From Alphaproteobacteria bacterium (GTDB taxonomy: Bacteria > Pseudomonadota > Alphaproteobacteria > Micropepsales > Micropepsaceae): 64,000 nucleotides of DNA. The stretch is from positions 1-64,000 of the forward strand of contig JAFKEW010000054.1 of assembly GCA_017308375.1 (NCBI GenBank), read 5' to 3'. The position numbers and the translations under genes are program-made. The notes beneath the pieces are model-generated. The model ran no database searches. It was not told the DNA's origin and was given only the letters and a program-made list of their open reading frames with translations. Position 1 is the stretch's first letter. Every line of letters begins with the position of its first letter. Positions 63,479-64,000 of the stretch are shown here, one piece after another.

Positions 63479-64000
63479 ATGTCTCGACTGAAGTTCAGAA
63501 CATGCACGTCCGCCACGGCCCTGGCGGCCGGGTTCGGCGTCTCGGTGGCGCTTGCGGCGGGCAGCGTCGCGTATGCACAGGAAACCGGTGTTGAGACCGT
63601 CACGGTCACGGCACAGCGCGTAGAACAGAACCTGCAGCAGGTGCCTGTTGCCGTATCCGCTTTCACGTCAGAGCAATTGCGGGTGAATTCGATCAACCGT
63701 ATCGCAGACGTTGCCCAACGCACCCCAAATTTCACAACCACGGCCTATAACCAGGCCGAACCGGAATACTACATCCGCGGCATTGGAACATCCGTCGGGG
63801 TGGCCGGAAACGCAGGCGGTGACCCGTCCGTTATCCTGATGCTGGATGGCGCCTATCTCGCCCGTGGCGGTGCGAATCTGGATCTCTACGATCTGGAACG
63901 GATTGAAGTTCTTCGCGGGCCGCAAGGGACGCTGTTCGGCAAAAACGCACTCGGCGGTGTGATGCAGATCGTCACGCGCAAGCCAACCGACGAGTTCTTT
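63479..64000 (+). CDS. TonB-dependent outer-membrane receptor, N-terminal part (cut by window edge)
   Basis: 174 residues are visible from the ATG at 63479, which follows GGGGGA at five bases. Signal peptide to about residue 33 (SVAYAQ), TonB-box-like VETVTVTA, then the plug domain: VPVAVSAFTSEQL, YYIRGIGTSVG, VILMLDGAYLARGG and IEVLRGPQGTLFGKNALGGV, all typical. It continues past the right edge. With the CMD and VOC genes it makes up the second receptor-enzyme module; its similarity to the receptor at 58694 is only that of the family. Confidence 0.93.
   Translation, partial: MSRLKFRTCTSATALAAGFGVSVALAAGSVAYAQETGVETVTVTAQRVEQNLQQVPVAVSAFTSEQLRVNSINRIADVAQRTPNFTTTAYNQAEPEYYIRGIGTSVGVAGNAGGDPSVILMLDGAYLARGGANLDLYDLERIEVLRGPQGTLFGKNALGGVMQIVTRKPTDEFF

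Overview
The window is chromosomal DNA from an alphaproteobacterium. Two things point there: the conserved housekeeping block murA - DUF2948 - hisD - UPF0262 - LMW phosphatase - infA - maf - rng - yacG with tRNA-Phe, and an exosortase A (XrtA/PEP-CTERM) exopolysaccharide locus. TonB-dependent receptors beside small catabolic operons suggest Sphingomonadales or a neighbouring order; this is an inference, not a placement. No insertion sequence, CRISPR array, rRNA or replication origin was seen.

Region 1 (1-22.4 kb) is an exopolysaccharide assembly and tailoring locus. It holds a polyprenyl-phosphate sugar transferase, two GT4 glycosyltransferases, an oxidoreductase cut by the window edge, two CelD/FemAB-like GNAT proteins, an exosortase-A-type O-antigen ligase, a deacetylase-GT2 fusion, a Wzx flippase, a QueC-like PP-loop enzyme, a GH88/105-like hydrolase, a pyruvyl transferase, and a three-gene polytopic set (GT-C-like protein, HAD-UbiA fusion, GT39-like protein). 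Four very small proteins of about 50-75 residues lie in or beside the clusters. A Tat-exported protein of unknown function and a sorbosone-dehydrogenase-like beta-propeller follow (22.4-25.8 kb).

Region 2 (26-43 kb) is the XrtA core. One leftward, tightly coupled operon encodes Wzz-type chain length protein, tyrosine kinase, AAA ATPase, DUF3473 deacetylase, GT4, exosortase A fused to EpsI, and an AsnB-like amidotransferase. Around it are galE, manC, a metallophosphatase, a second deacetylase and three PEP-CTERM substrate proteins. Each PEP-CTERM gene is preceded by a -24/-12 (sigma-54) promoter, so the three form a small regulon.

Region 3 (43-50.3 kb) is housekeeping: tRNA-Phe(GAA), yacG to murA read leftward with short overlaps, and tRNA-Thr(GGT).

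Region 4 (50.4-64 kb) is accessory catabolism: a TetR regulator, a cyclase-family hydrolase, enoyl-CoA hydratase, HMG-CoA-lyase-like enzyme, a damaged CaiB CoA-transferase, an MFS transporter, and two paralogous sets of carboxymuconolactone-decarboxylase-like protein plus VOC enzyme, each beside TonB receptor sequence. The substrate is unknown. Remnants of a TonB receptor and of a LysR regulator show recent duplication and decay here.
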